A stretch of 64,000 bases of DNA from Schistosoma haematobium (GCF_000699445.3 NC_067198.1:4746801-4810800); one strand, 5' to 3'; positions 21,236-32,699 are shown, counted from the stretch's first letter. Notes: generated by a model not told the origin, from the letters alone. Made by a program: numbers and translations.

Positions 21236-21935
21236 CCTATGTAAAATGCCTTGGTACGGCTAAGGGTGGGGACAGTCTGCCCTCCCTCTCTAAATGCACT
21301 CACATGACCACGCGTACACAGCCACTGAGAGGAAAATCTTACTCAATACCTTCTCGTGGCAGGGGTGTTGTTTACGAAATTGAGAGAACAAAAAGCGAAT
21401 GTCCGGATCCTGAATGAACAAATGGTGCATGAACCGATTATTGATTACCGACTACCATGGGACTATATCTCCTGACGTTGCTCCACTGCCTTGTGGATTA
21501 GACCTTTAGGTCGAAGGCTTAGGGTGTTGTGGTATGAGCTACTTATATCCACATAAGTAGTATATAACGATGGTCAGCTATGGAATGTATTTCAGTGGAA
21601 AATCGAGAGGGTAAGAACGATGAACGGAGAGCAGTTGGGAGGAAAATGCATAAACAATGAAATCCGGGACGATGGACTTATATTTCCAAAAGGAACAGTC
21701 AAGTTTCACACAATTGATTGATATTTTGCAAATTAACTATTAACTGTATAGTTGTCAGACTTTAGTGAGATATTCTGTAATTTCGTGTTCAATTACATTT
21801 AGTTGACCCCACTCGTGCTCTTGTTCATTACAGTGTTAATCCCTAGGAAAAACGACCTGCTTCGGTTTGGACGCCCAGTCAGTACTCTAGCCCTCACACA
21901 ATTCGAATGATTTGTGTGGCACATATGTATTCGAT
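21236..21935 (+). repeat. Repeat D, interrupted by a repeat C insertion
   Basis: A GC-richer repeat shared in opposite orientation with 61100-61610 (for example ACGCGTACACAGCCACTGA and TGACGTTGCTCCACTGCC). Homology to the 61 kb copy stops at about 21533 and resumes at about 21838 (AACGACCTGCTTCGG), so the C element between them inserted into D. The class of D was not recognised. Confidence 0.65.
21538..21832 (+). mobile_element. Repeat C, solo-LTR-like element in repeat D
   Basis: The element begins TGTGGTATGAGCTAC, ends TTCATTACA, and is flanked by GTGT (21534-21537 and 21833-21836). TG...CA termini, short terminal inverted repeats (TGTRGTG/CACTACA in the family) and 4-bp target duplications fit a solo LTR. 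A miniature DNA transposon is the alternative. Confidence 0.7.
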
Positions 21936-22449
21936 GCCTCCTTTATATCAATATTTATGTATTCAAATAAACAACAGTTTTAATAATTGAAATTATAAAA
22001 CAGAAGAGGAGCATTTCAAGTGAATATATCAATAAAACAGTGTACATGTGATTTATGAACAAATTAGGTTCTTCTTCTTTTTCTTCTATTTTATTTGTTT
22101 TTCGTGTTACTACTCATTATTTCATCTTAAAAAAGAATGTCATTCAATATCATCTAATGAAAGAGTAAATTTTTTCGTAAAAAAAGAAATACTAAAAACC
22201 AAAAAAAATTTTTTTCTCCTTCAATTCCACATGATCAATGATTGAGTACAGTAATTAGCTAATATAGATACAAACTATCAATAATCATATTGCTCTATTG
22301 TTTTCAATATATAACAAAATTGATGTTTTACTACTTATATTTGTTTGGATATACTTTTTTTTATGACAGTAATTAATACTCAGATACAATATAAATATGA
22401 TTATTAATAGTTTAATGAAAACAATACTACTACTACTATTACCACTACG

Positions 22450-22484
<35 letters not shown>

Positions 22485-22690
22485 CACTGCTACTACTACT
22501 ATTACTATAAACAAATATAAGTAACCGACCTATGTTTTATGAATTCATTATAATGTAATTCAAAAGGATAATAATAACTGAATTATATTGATTTAAATCA
22601 TTAAAGAATGTTCTGCACTTTCAATTTTGGTGTTGTATATAATTTGTAACGGAAAATTTTTTTTTAAAAACCATAAAAATTTATTCAATT
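21936..22690. repeat. AT-rich stretch with a (CTA)n microsatellite
   Basis: An imperfect CTA/ACT trinucleotide tract lies at about 22425-22506. The rest is AT-rich, with T-runs near 22070-22100 and A/T-runs near 22200-22215, and no coding signal. Confidence 0.7.
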
Positions 22691-22694
22691 CAAA

Positions 22695-23165
22695 TTATAT
22701 ACCGTAAGGGGTTTTGTGGAGATTTTAGTCATTTCAGTAGTTGAAATCATGAGTCGATTGATGCTAGACCAACATGGAAAACATGGTAGCACTGGACGGT
22801 CGTTCCGTCCTAGTATTGGACTCCTCAGCAGTGCGCGTTCACGAACCCACTCCCCACCACGCGAGATCCGAATCCAGAAACTGTCAGACTCGCCCGCTAG
22901 CGCTTAACCCCTAAACCACTGAGCCAGTATCCAACGGTGTTAGTGTCTAACTCCAACTCATGATTTCAACTATTGAAATTATTAGAATCTCCACAAAACC
23001 CCTTCTGATAATAATTATCTGCTTACTAGTGACTGACTCCATGAGACATTTCCTGGAGTTCTAGTGAGAAGTCATTACCAGTGGAGTGCAACCAGGTCTG
23101 TTGTGAGATATCAGCTCACTGAAGACAATAGTGTACGGTGGCGCAATTTCATGTATTAAACTTAA
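22695..23165. repeat. Family B inverted pair
   Basis: A minus unit (22695-22955: tail, hammerhead, B box, A box) joins a plus tail (22957-23010) that continues directly into a plus head (23020-23160), as in a tandem. The minus hammerhead keeps CTGAGGA and GTCC/GGAC, but the GAAA run reads GGAA, so it should be inactive. Confidence 0.75.
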
Positions 23166-23204
23166 TAGAATATATAAAAGGGGGCAAATAAATGATCTAC
23201 TCAT

Positions 23205-23778
23205 TTCGATAGTGTAATAAGAAGAAGACGAAGACTATCAGAACTCTGTGATGATAGCGCAATACATTTCAAATAAACTGATCACTCATAATGTACTTGA
23301 TGAAAACATTTACATATAAAAGGTAGACTCATGATTGACTCATGATCTGAACAATCAAAAGAGTAGAAGGTCAACTAGACTAGAAATAGAGGGTTAGAGG
23401 AGACAAGGATAATGACGATAATAATAATAATGTGAAAATAATTTGAAAACTCATCACTCTGGCTAATAACCTATTATTACCAGGGTAAGTTTAAGGTGAG
23501 AACAAACTGTTTTTCAATACACAGAGGAGGTTTGAATTTTCGTATGGCTAAGGCTATGATAAACCATAGTATATACCCTTGTACACTTTTGTACAAAACC
23601 ACAAACGCCGAGTATAAGATCAATCTTATGACCTATTTCAATTATGTGTTTGGCAATAGAGGATGATGGATGTTCATCCTCTACTCTTATTGGATCATTT
23701 GATTCTATATGTTTCTGCTAATATATCACATAGTTCTGATAATCTTCGTCTTCTTCTTATTACATATTATCGAAATTA
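23205..23778 (-). mobile_element. Penelope-like remnant with about 40-bp inverted termini
   Basis: TTTCGATAGTGTAATAAGAA (23206) and a long following match recur as the reverse complement ending at about 23775, giving inverted ends of about 40 bp. Inside, the minus strand encodes IAKHIIEIGHKID (about 23620-23665), the same GIY-YIG C-terminal motif as at 16.7 kb, then frameshifts. Reverse transcriptase is missing. Confidence 0.65.
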
Positions 23779-23779
23779 A

Positions 23780-24305
23780 TCAAAGGGACTAATTAAGTTA
23801 ATGATATAAAGGTTGATTTATGGTCAATCCTTTATCTAGCTTCAATTAGATTATCTTCATGAAATAGAAGATCATAGACATTTATTAATCAAAATCATTA
23901 TAAAATCATTTCGTCTCTGAGTCTAAATTCAACAGTCTATCAGTTGAACTAATTATCATTACAATAAATTAAATATAAATAAGTTGTTTGCTATTTTCAG
24001 AGGAAGATAATTATGCTTCAATTATCAAGATCCTAAAAATAAATCATTGAAAATATATGTTAAGGAGAATAAGGTTAAGTCAAAGTTATTTGTAATAAAA
24101 CTTAGAAATAAATTAAATGGGGTACTATGAAACAATATAAGCTAAAATCGATCAATTTTATCCAATAATGCTACTCTTTTTTGTACAAATGTAATCCTAA
24201 TTATTTGTTTTTACTTCATTACAAAAAGTTCCTATATGAATCATGGCATAATTTCTGATAGAAGTAAAGTTTATAACTCGTCAATACAAAATATTTGATC
24301 AGTGG
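23780..24305. other. AT-rich sequence, nothing recognised
   Basis: No gene or repeat was identified here. Confidence 0.5.
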
Positions 24306-24307
24306 TA

Positions 24308-24360
24308 TCTAAGTCGATAAGTGGACCTCGCCTACCAGAAGGTCCACTTATCGACTTAGA
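24308..24360. repeat. Perfect hairpin at the 5' end of an RT fragment
   Basis: CTAAGTCGATAAGTGGACCT and its exact reverse complement are separated by about 10 bases (CGCCTACCAGA). The right arm is in the RT reading frame, ahead of the YTDD box. It therefore looks like a snap-back duplication made when this truncated LINE copy inserted. Confidence 0.8.
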
Positions 24361-25030
24361 ATACACAGATGATATATTCCTGTTTGATGAGGACGCTGAT
24401 AAAATGCAGTCTTTTGGTAGCACTGAACAACAATGCCGGGATGTTTGGGATGTGCTCCTTTCCCTTTAAATGCAGGTTGTTGCTCCAGGACTGGTCTGTG
24501 TCAACACCTGAACTAAGGATAGGGAGTGAAGTAGTCGAACGAATCGAAAAGTTCACTTATCTTGGAACTCTGATCAGCCCTAATTGGTTGGTGTCTGATA
24601 AAAACTCTGCACGGATTTAAAAAGCTCATTTGGCTTTTACCAACTTACGCCACCCACGGCGAAGGCGAGATGTCCGTCTATCAATAAAAAGACGGGTGTA
24701 CTGCTCAACAGTTTATTCTGTTTTACGACTGAGAAAGGTGGCCATTAACGGTTGAAGATACTCGTAGGTTACTTTTATTTGATCACAGATGTCTTAAAAA
24801 TATTGCTCGTATCTGCTGGGATCACTGGGTAAGTAATAGTGAGGTTAGATGCAAGGTATTAGGGAATGATGGTAAATCAGTTGATGAGGTTGCAAATCGT
24901 CATCGACTGAGATGGTTGGGCCACGTGTTACGTATGCCTGAACTCCGATTACCACGACGCACAATGCTGACTAGTGTTGGAGACGAATGGAAGAAAGCTA
25001 GGGCCAGTCAAACTAAAACGTCTTTAACTC
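24340..25030 (+). pseudogene. Non-LTR reverse transcriptase fragment, second lineage
   Basis: The reading frames give LEYTDDIFLFDEDADKMQ (the YADD box region of RT), FTYLGTLIS, then after frameshifts RLRWLGHVLRMPELRLPRR and GDEWKKARASQTKT. This order is the palm-to-C-terminus of a LINE RT of a different family from the SR2-like copies at 5.6-12 kb. Several stops and frameshifts make it inactive. The 5' end is truncated at the hairpin described separately. Confidence 0.8.
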
Positions 25031-25399
25031 TCATTAACGCTGATCTTACGGTATCACTAACCCGAAAATACACTCTTATATAATGTGTGTTTAGAATCCT
25101 CTTAATTTCGTCCGATGTTTCACTGTGGTATAAGATGATCACGGTGGAATTTCAATCTTTCGGTATACACTCTAATTAAGTTTGGTTATATTATAATGTT
25201 TTTTACTTGATATCTATTTGAAAACTGATAATTAGGTAGACACTGCAATCAGATTAAGATATATTAGTATTATGTTCTATGTGAGAAAACAAAATGTAGA
25301 AGATACTTATTTCAAACGTCATGTCGTAGATCTATCCAAGCTTAAATTAAATTATGAATGATTTTATTTTGAAGAAAAGAAAACGAAACATAAATAAGG
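25031..25399. other. AT-rich sequence, nothing recognised
   Basis: No motif was identified between the RT fragment and the Merlin-related element. Confidence 0.45.
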
Positions 25400-25403
25400 T
25401 TAT

Positions 25404-25560
25404 TCGGCGAGACTAGAATTTCTGAACAAACCAATCAGATTTACGACAACAAGTCTTGAATTTCGGCGCGAAATTCATTCATTCATTTGATTAAGAATGT
25501 CGTTTTTATTTTGACTGATGTCAGTTCGTGATGAAAACTCTAAATCTAATCTCTATCCTT
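25404..25560 (+). mobile_element. Merlin-related short element, left half
   Basis: Begins GGCGAGACTAGAATTTCTGA and continues with the family interior (TTTCGGCGCGAAATTCATTC, GACTGATGTCAGTTCGTG). The right end is missing; an LTR-like element starts 55 bp later. Confidence 0.65.
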
Positions 25561-25614
25561 AACCATCACCTATTTCTAGACTATTACCTTACATATATAT
25601 TTTTATCGTATAAT

Positions 25615-26043
25615 TGTTAAATAACCAAACTATACATATGCATGTCCCTCTTATTATGAGCTTTATTTTGACCTATGAACTGTTATTATGCGATTTACCA
25701 TTCTTGAGTTATGCCCGGTCTATTAATTACTATCTCCCACATTCACAGTCACATTTGGCTAATTTTTGTACAAATGTTGTTTGCTATTTTATGGTACGAT
25801 GTGGTCTGTTTGATTGGTATATAAACTCCAGTATTTTTGAAATACGTGATTCATATCGCAGAGGTTGAGATTGGTGTTCTGGACTTAAGTGACTGGGCTA
25901 GGCAGGAAGCAGGACCAATAAGTACTTTAGGAAGCTCAAAAAGGGTTTAAAGCGTCACTGGTCCGATCGATAATTCACTGCTCTCGAATTGGTGGAATCG
26001 TTACGTATATATTAGCATAACACTCGGGTCACAAGTTATAACA
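25615..26043 (+). mobile_element. Solo LTR-like element, TGTTA...TAACA family
   Basis: Begins TGTTAAATAACCAAAC and ends CAAGTTATAACA, with TG...CA termini and a 5-bp inverted end TGTTA/TAACA. A TATA-like GATTGGTATATAAAC lies at about 25815. It is homologous to 15068-15504 and 32302-32699. No clear target duplication was seen. Confidence 0.65.
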
Positions 26044-26049
26044 AATAGA

Positions 26050-26625
26050 TGGCAATTAATGTGAAATTTGCTTCACTGATGATTTATAGGAAGTCAATAA
26101 ACGTCACATGCTTGCAGCAATTAACTCAGTGGGTGTCACACTAACATGATAATCACTTTTATGTCAGAAAACTATGTATGAATGTTTAGCTTAAAATAGC
26201 ACTATTCATTTGTTAGGAACGTTTTAAAGAGTTATGTTAGTAAGAAAACTGTTCTTGCATACTAATTTTACCGTTTAGTACAACTGAAAGAAGAAATGGA
26301 CATTTCTAGTGAATTTTATAAAAGGTAGTCAGGGGAAAACATCATGAGCCTCTATGACAACTTTTATGCTTCAATAAATAAATAGAAATTATAATATTAA
26401 TGAAACCTACATCATGAGTAAACTCAGAAAAGTTATGGGGAACCAATAGTGTAATGGATAATATCCATATAAAAAATCTCCCAGTAATTTTAAACATTGA
26501 AATATTGACCCTTATATTGTAGTTTATGAATGCTAGTAAATTGATACATAGATTAAAGACTGTCGAGTATGAGGCATTTATCTATTGAAGACAATGGAAG
26601 ATGAACATGCAAGAACGTGGTTTAG
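26050..26625. other. AT-rich sequence, nothing recognised
   Basis: No supported feature was identified. Confidence 0.45.
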
Positions 26626-26629
26626 TTGA

Positions 26630-26835
26630 AGTTAAAGATTATCACCGTTGAATGCCCGCTCACTTGTCTAGAAGTTAAGCGATTGAGCTCGGAGCCAAAA
26701 GTCCTGAGTTTTAATCTGGCGTGTGGAATCATGGATGATCACTGATGAAAAGTCCCATACTAGAACGAAACAACCGTTTGATGATTCTAGGTTTTCAATG
26801 GTGATCCAACATTGAACGGTTGATGGTCTCAATCA
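26630..26835 (+). repeat. Eroded family B copy
   Basis: Head, degenerate A and B boxes, and a hammerhead remnant (CTGATGAAAAGTCCC, then GAACGAAACAACC) are present. Core spacing is altered, so activity is not expected. Confidence 0.65.
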
Positions 26836-27094
26836 ACCAAATTCACAACCTTATACTGTCCAATATGATCATTAAAAACATTGAACTAATGAAGATGTCT
26901 ATATGTTTTACAACATGTCAACCAAAAGAAATTATATCACCTACAAAAAATGTGATCCGTTAGTGGGAAGACCGATTTATTGTTCAATGCAAAATTACAC
27001 AGTGCCTTCGTAAAAAAATGAAAACCGTACATTAAAAACATCATTTGCACGCCTTCCTTCAGTTGTCTTTTACATCCTTGATGATTCATTTCTG

Positions 27095-27230
27095 TTGCTA
27101 TTACAATTACTCTCTGTTTATTTTTCTGTTCTCTTCAACTCAACCTTTTCAGTTTTCTTCTGACAGACACCACTTCCGACTGGTGTTGCATACTACTTAT
27201 ATCAGTCAACATGAGTAGCACACACCATAT
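27095..27230 (-). repeat. Repeat C fragment
   Basis: The minus strand matches the 5' half of repeat C (GTGTGCTACTCATGTTGAC and GTTCTCTTC-type interior). The 3' half is missing. Confidence 0.55.
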
Positions 27231-27575
27231 ATATAACTGATTAGTGGTGCTTATCTAGCCTTGAACACTAATACAATTCAACCTATCATTTATTTTGTAA
27301 TCATTGAACTGTATGGCTTAAAGGCATAGGAAGTATGACTGAATGCTGGTTAGTAGTGATATTTCTGACATTAAAACTGATATCTAGATTAATACAATAA
27401 AGTCAATAATAAGGACAAGTTTAGAGGTATATTCGTTACTCCTCAGTGTTCACGTTATTTTTATATTATCAATTTTTCAAGGAAACAGTAATAAAACAGA
27501 TCGCTCACCAAAAATATGTTTAAATGTTAAGTAAGGTAGCGAAATTTTATAATTTCATGAAGAACATTTACCTTT

Positions 27576-27800
27576 TGTTATAACTCAAAGGGGCCGCCGG
27601 TTGGAGGGCAGTGACTTATCGATCGGATCAACGGATTCAGAATCTCGATAGGCTATTCTGGTCCGTTGTCCCCAAATCAGTCAACTCGATCAAGAAGTCT
27701 GGGTAATGCGTAGAAAGTGTATTCTACAGGCAAACAGCAGATACTAAGTCAGGTCAAGTCAGGTCAATCAGGCACCTTTCAGTTTATAAATACACCTCTG
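27576..27800 (-). mobile_element. LTR-like element related to the TGTTA...TAACA family, partial
   Basis: On the minus strand it ends in GAGTTATAACA, preceded by CCGATCGATAAGTCACTGCCC, which parallels the 3' end of the LTR at 25615-26043. Similarity fades upstream of a TATA-like GTATTTATAAAC (about 27785). A tandem AAGTCAGGTC motif lies at about 27755. Confidence 0.5.
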
Positions 27801-28200
27801 TGACAAAACGTGAGTGCAAGACATCATTCTTGATATCGAAGATCATCTATTTCCCAATAGAATATGTGATATGATCTATGAATTAATCTGAACTTCTCAT
27901 AAACATTATACTGTATTTCTTGATACAGTTTCTGTTAATAATGTTACTGATAAGGTATTTAGCTAGTAAAACCTGAGACAAACAGTTCATTAAATATATA
28001 CAGTAATTCACACTTTTAACAGATTATCGCTTCAATATGATGATGCAACTTTATTAAAGAGAAATGTAAAGAATTGCTAATGTCGAAAACTTTGATCTCT
28101 AGGATAACTAAATGCTGAATCTTAGGGTCGTTCAAATGTATTTTCCTGTTTGTTACACACGTAATGAAGACATTTTTAACAAGCATAAGTTAAACATAAA
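27801..28200. other. AT-rich sequence, nothing recognised
   Basis: No gene or clear repeat was identified. Confidence 0.45.
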
Positions 28201-28203
28201 TAG

Positions 28204-28650
28204 CAGTATGGGATTGTAGAGATTATTACGTTTTTGATTGAGATCATAAACCGGTTGATGTTAGAACACCATCAAAAACCTGGAAGCACTGGACGGCCAT
28301 TTCGTCCTGTAGTAGGATATCTCAGCAGTGCACACCCACGATCCTGACTCACGAGATTCGAACCCAGGGCCTTTGGTCTCGCGCGAGAATGCTTAACCTC
28401 TAAACCACTGAGCCAGCATCCAATAGTGTTAGTGTTTAACATCAACCAATCCACGAAATTGCGCGACCATTTTCCATTATACTGAGGTATCTCTAATTGA
28501 CATGGATTAGCCCTACTGGTCACAGTTTTTCACTGGAACTTCGAGAATTACCCAACGAAGCTAGTCACTAGTGAGAACATGGTAATTATCAGTATGGGGT
28601 TGTGAAGATTATTAAGTTTTGATCGAGATCAGGAATCGATTGATGATCTG
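28204..28650 (-). repeat. Family B2 repeat, about 1.15-unit tandem
   Basis: CAGTATGGGATTGTAG (28204) recurs as CAGTATGGGGTTGTG (28590), a 386-bp period. Subfamily B2 differs from B in the tail (CGATTGATGTTAGA region) and the head (ACATGGATTAGC). The hammerhead reads CTGAGAT in place of CTGAGGA, so it is probably dead. B and A boxes lie at about 28345-28415. Confidence 0.75.
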
Positions 28651-28911
28651 ATCAAATTTACTTTCTTTTTTCTTTTTGGAGCAAATGTACACTGTTCAGA
28701 ATTAATTGAAAATCAACATTCAATGTTATTTAAGTTTGCAATCATTATATATTACAAAATGTATATATTAATAACGTTCTGATGTTTGGAATAATGAGTT
28801 ATTATGCAATCATTATCATGAAAACTAACATACAGGTAAATTCAGCTGACTAAACTAAACTAAACAGAAATACACGTTCGGAACTTCACTTTCCATCATA
28901 AATTATTATTT
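28651..28911. other. AT-rich sequence, nothing recognised
   Basis: No supported feature was identified. Confidence 0.45.
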
Positions 28912-28919
28912 ACAATTGG

Positions 28920-29176
28920 GGTGAGACTATAATTTACGGCCGACCTTTGAGCGGCGCTTAAGTGGCCTTGAGAATGTCTACCTACTGACTAAGACTGAAT
29001 GAGGGTTTCAAACCTGTGTGAATGATAAGGATTACGATTTAGAGTTTTCATCACGAACTGACATCAGCTATAATGCCAAGATGCTATTTAGCCAAATGGA
29101 TGAATACATTTCGAGCCGAAATCCAAGACCTATTGTCGTAAATCTGATTGGTTCGTCCGTGAGTTATAGTTTCGCC
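28920..29176 (-). mobile_element. Merlin-related short element with an 8-bp target duplication
   Basis: The termini GGTGAGACTATAATTTACGG and GTTATAGTTTCGCC are flanked on both sides by ACAATTGG (28912-28919 and 29177-29184). An 8-bp duplication fits the 8-9 bp known for the Merlin superfamily. There is no coding capacity. The interior is in minus orientation relative to the copy at 35727. Confidence 0.85.
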
Positions 29177-29189
29177 ACAATTGGTACAA

Positions 29190-30435
29190 TTTTTCATTTA
29201 CAAAAATTAACTATGCATGTAAGATCCATTAGCCCTACTGCGTAAATCAATATCAGCTAACAACCCATTTTATTCTGGCCATATCATAGAATGAGCATTA
29301 GAGATGTTTATCAGACGAATACATATTAGTTTTTAACCAGTCAGATAATCGAAAGTGTAGTATAGTTGGGAAATCTCATTGGTTTGTACTTTCATTTCGT
29401 TGGCATTAACTAATGAACTTTTTCATTTTTCATTGAAATAAGTGCATCATCATAGGATTTCATCGATAGTGTCATCCTTTCACAAATCTTAGTTAAGTTG
29501 ATTTTTGGCTAATAGTTAGTCTAGGACAAGCACTATTTTCTAGATCGAAGAAATAGTTTAGATGTTTCTGGTTATCAAAGTTGATATTCATATTGACACT
29601 CGAACCAAGTAACTCTTGCCTAAAAATTCAGTGCTTTATTCCCCAACTTACTATGTATCAAATAGTTTGAAGGGGTTTATTTTGTGTACAAAACATTAAA
29701 TAATGGAAAGTCAGTCATAAACTACGTATAACCTAGTACACATGTGGATCGGTCTCCGTTGTCATTCCACATCAATGAGATGAGATGAAATAGTATCAAA
29801 GTGGTAGAAATGTTAGTAAATTAAACATTAGACTAAAGAAATTGATAAATGAATTCATAGAATCAAAAGTATAAATTATTTTTAAAACTTAGGATCTAGG
29901 CGAAACAGTGATTTACTTATCATCATTTTAAACAATTTTATTGTGACCGTTTCTATGAGCTTCTCCAAACATTAGTTGCGATAATTGCTTGAATCTCAGC
30001 CAGATAGCTTATATTTAGCATCATCACTCGAACTAGAAACCGATAGCCATATGAATTAATCTCACCTTTTGATTGGTGGCCCTTAGTTTTCTTCTAGCTT
30101 ATTCTTTTATCGATTAATATCGCGTGTAGGAAATTCCTGAACAAAGGAAATACATCTCCTAACCATATCAGTAACTCAAAACTCCGATCTTTACCTAGTA
30201 CTGTGCGTTTAACCTCAGTATTGTTCACTTGATAGTCCCAGCATACACTATCAACCCTACAAATGTCTCCCACTTACTGGTGTCATATTTCTTAGTCATA
30301 TAGACTGACACAGTTAATTACTGAGTGGTATATTCCTCCATTGGTGGACGAACGTGTTACTCACACCAGAAGTAATTTAAGTTGGCTAGATTCTAGAGAA
30401 TATTTTAATTCTACAATTAAATATCATGAGGCGTC
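29190..30435. other. Sequence without recognised features
   Basis: No repeat family of this window and no splice-flanked open frame was identified in this 1.2 kb. Confidence 0.5.
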
Positions 30436-30439
30436 ATAG

Positions 30440-30878
30440 TTCTTCCAAATGAAACCTAGAGAACTACGAAAGCCATCATCCAGAAAATACAGGTGTTTAT
30501 TAACAGTTGTCTACGCAAAATACTTCGGATCCGTTGACCGGACACTATTAGCAACAACCTACTGTGGGAGAGAACAAACCAGATCCCAGCGGAGGAAGAA
30601 ATCAGGAAGAAGCGCTGGAAGTGGAGAGGACACATATTGAGGAAAGCACCCAACTGCGTCACAAGACAAGCCCTCACAAGGAATTCTGAAGGCCAAAGGA
30701 AAAGAGGAAGACCAAAGAAGAACACATTACGCCGGGAAATGGAAATAGACATGAGAGAAATGAACAAGAATTGGATGGAACTACAAAAGAAGGCCCAGGA
30801 CAGAGTGGGTTGTAGAATGCTAGTCTGCGGCCTATGCTCCATTAGGAGTAACAGGTGTAAGTAAGTAAGTAAGTACAA
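30440..30878 (+). pseudogene. RTE reverse transcriptase 3' fragment with TAAG tail
   Basis: Frames at 30449-30640 and 30637-30864 encode the diverged C-terminal RT region: [43 protein letters not shown] and a final RSNRCK. The copy ends in GTAAGTAAGTAAGTA. It is frameshifted and strongly 5'-truncated. It is more diverged from the 5.6-11.4 kb copies than those are from each other. Confidence 0.85.
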
Positions 30879-31104
30879 TTAAACATAATAGTACTGTCTA
30901 CATTTCTATTTCCATGGTACCAGTTTAGTTTTCTTTAGTGTATGTCAATGAGACAAATACTTAAAATAATAAATTATCAAAGCATTATCTTGATTATTCT
31001 TGATTGTTAATAAAATCAATAGTTGAATTTATTCCATTTTTTTCATTATTATTCTCATATTCAAGGAATATACTAAAAAAAGAAGGAACTAAATCAAAAC
31101 TTAC

Positions 31105-31193
31105 ATTACTTCATCAAATGGTATAGCAAAACACATTTCTCTTGGTACAAGATTTGCTATTGAACAGTAATACGTTCCAACATAAGCAGTCAT
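31105..31193 (-). CDS. Host-like first coding exon, 29 codons
   Basis: The minus strand has ATG at 31193 in the context TCAAAATGACT, an open frame of 29 codons plus 2 bases, and a GTAAGT donor (GT at 31104-31103). The peptide MTAYVGTYYCSIANLVPREM (and 9 more residues) is of normal complexity, unlike most chance ORFs here. No acceptor lies within about 110 bases upstream, where an ATT repeat is found, so I read it as a first coding exon with upstream 5' UTR. The donor is phase 2 and can splice in frame to the exon starting at 4787. It may be an alternative first exon to the one at 41950-42302, or belong to another gene. Confidence 0.55.
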
Positions 31194-31195
31194 TT

Positions 31196-31439
31196 TGATA
31201 ATAATAATAATAATAATATTATTGAGGTATTGAATTGTAATGGTATTAAGATTGATTTGAAATATATATATAGAGATTATATCAGTTTATATACATGATA
31301 TATAAGAATAATGAACGATGATTATCTTAATCCTTTATAAAAAAAAAAGTGTGCAAACAGTCATGGAAACCGTGCAAATTCAAGTTCTCCGCTTTAAACA
31401 GTAACACATAATAAGAGATTCTATAATAAACGTGCTTTA

Positions 31440-31486
<47 letters not shown>

Positions 31487-32300
31487 GTAGTAATGTGTAA
31501 TGTGATCAAATAATGTGTATATACACTTGTTTTTGTATTGTTTTTTGTAGAGTGACATTGTAAGTGATCAAAGACTACTACTAAGTGTGCTAACATAGTC
31601 ACTAAGTGAAATCATATGTTTCTACTTCTCATATATATATGTATATGTAATACTAGTAATAAATAAAAATCAAAGTGAATGAATGAAAGATGAATATAAA
31701 AAGTGTATTAACATTGTTTATATATCATATAGAATAATAACAACAAGTATGTCACCATGAAATAGTTATATGTATGTACTACAACAGTCTATGAGACATT
31801 GAGATTAACAACATTAATCATACTATATAAACGTTTAATTCAATTTGTAATATTATGATATTCGGAAGTATTTGAATTATAGTATGAACTAGGAATCCTA
31901 GAAATCACGTAATCGGATCAAGAACTACTAGATAACCACAAACGAATGTACTGTATTTAGAATTTGAAATCAAGCATTCAACAGGTACCAAGGAATCATT
32001 AGCTCATTCAAACACCACAAATATGCTGGGATATTTACTTTAATAAGCAATTTCATGTTTAATATATTATATTCAGTTAAATATAGGTGTTTTGTTTGGT
32101 TACTAATATATAGATAAATTTGAAAAGGAACAATTTATGTATTTAAATGGTGATTGTGTTGAATGATTTACGATGACTGTTTTTATAAGTCGTGGTGGTG
32201 GTTTTTTTTGGTTTTAGCATCACATAAATCAGTGACATAACCAGAAATTTGAACCCTACTATATTTAGATCCTTCAACCAGTTTGATATATTTTATTGAA
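31196..32300. repeat. AT-rich stretch with (AAT)n and (TA)n microsatellites
   Basis: An ATA/TAA trinucleotide tract lies at about 31198-31217 and a TA dinucleotide tract of about 42 bp at 31443-31484. The rest is AT-rich without recognised features. Confidence 0.8.
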
Positions 32301-32301
32301 C

Positions 32302-32699
32302 TGTTATAACTTGTAGCCATGTGCCTTAATAATGTATAATTTAATGACATCGCCAATTAGAGAACAGTGATTTATCGACTAGTTCAATGACGCAACAAAC
32401 CCATACGAGTTCTTCTCGGTCCTTTTCCTTGTCTAGCCCTATCTGTTAAGTCCAGAAGCCAATCTCAGCTTTTGCGATATAAATCATTTATTTCAAACAT
32501 ACTCGGTTTATATACAAACCAAACAGACCACATCACAGCATAAAATAGGAAATAACATTCATACACAATAAAGCCAAAAGTGGCTGTGTATGTGGGAGAT
32601 AGTAATTGATAGACGGTAAATCGTATAATGACAGTTTGCAGGTCAAAATAAAGCTTATAATAAGAGAAACATGAATATAAATAGTTTAGTTACTTAACA
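32302..32699 (-). mobile_element. Solo LTR-like element, TGTTA...TAACA family
   Basis: The minus strand starts TGTTAAGTAACTAAAC and ends CAAGTTATAACA. It carries the family TATA-like string (minus strand of TTTATATACAAACC, about 32508). The 398-bp length is slightly shorter than the plus copies. No target duplication was recognised. Confidence 0.65.
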
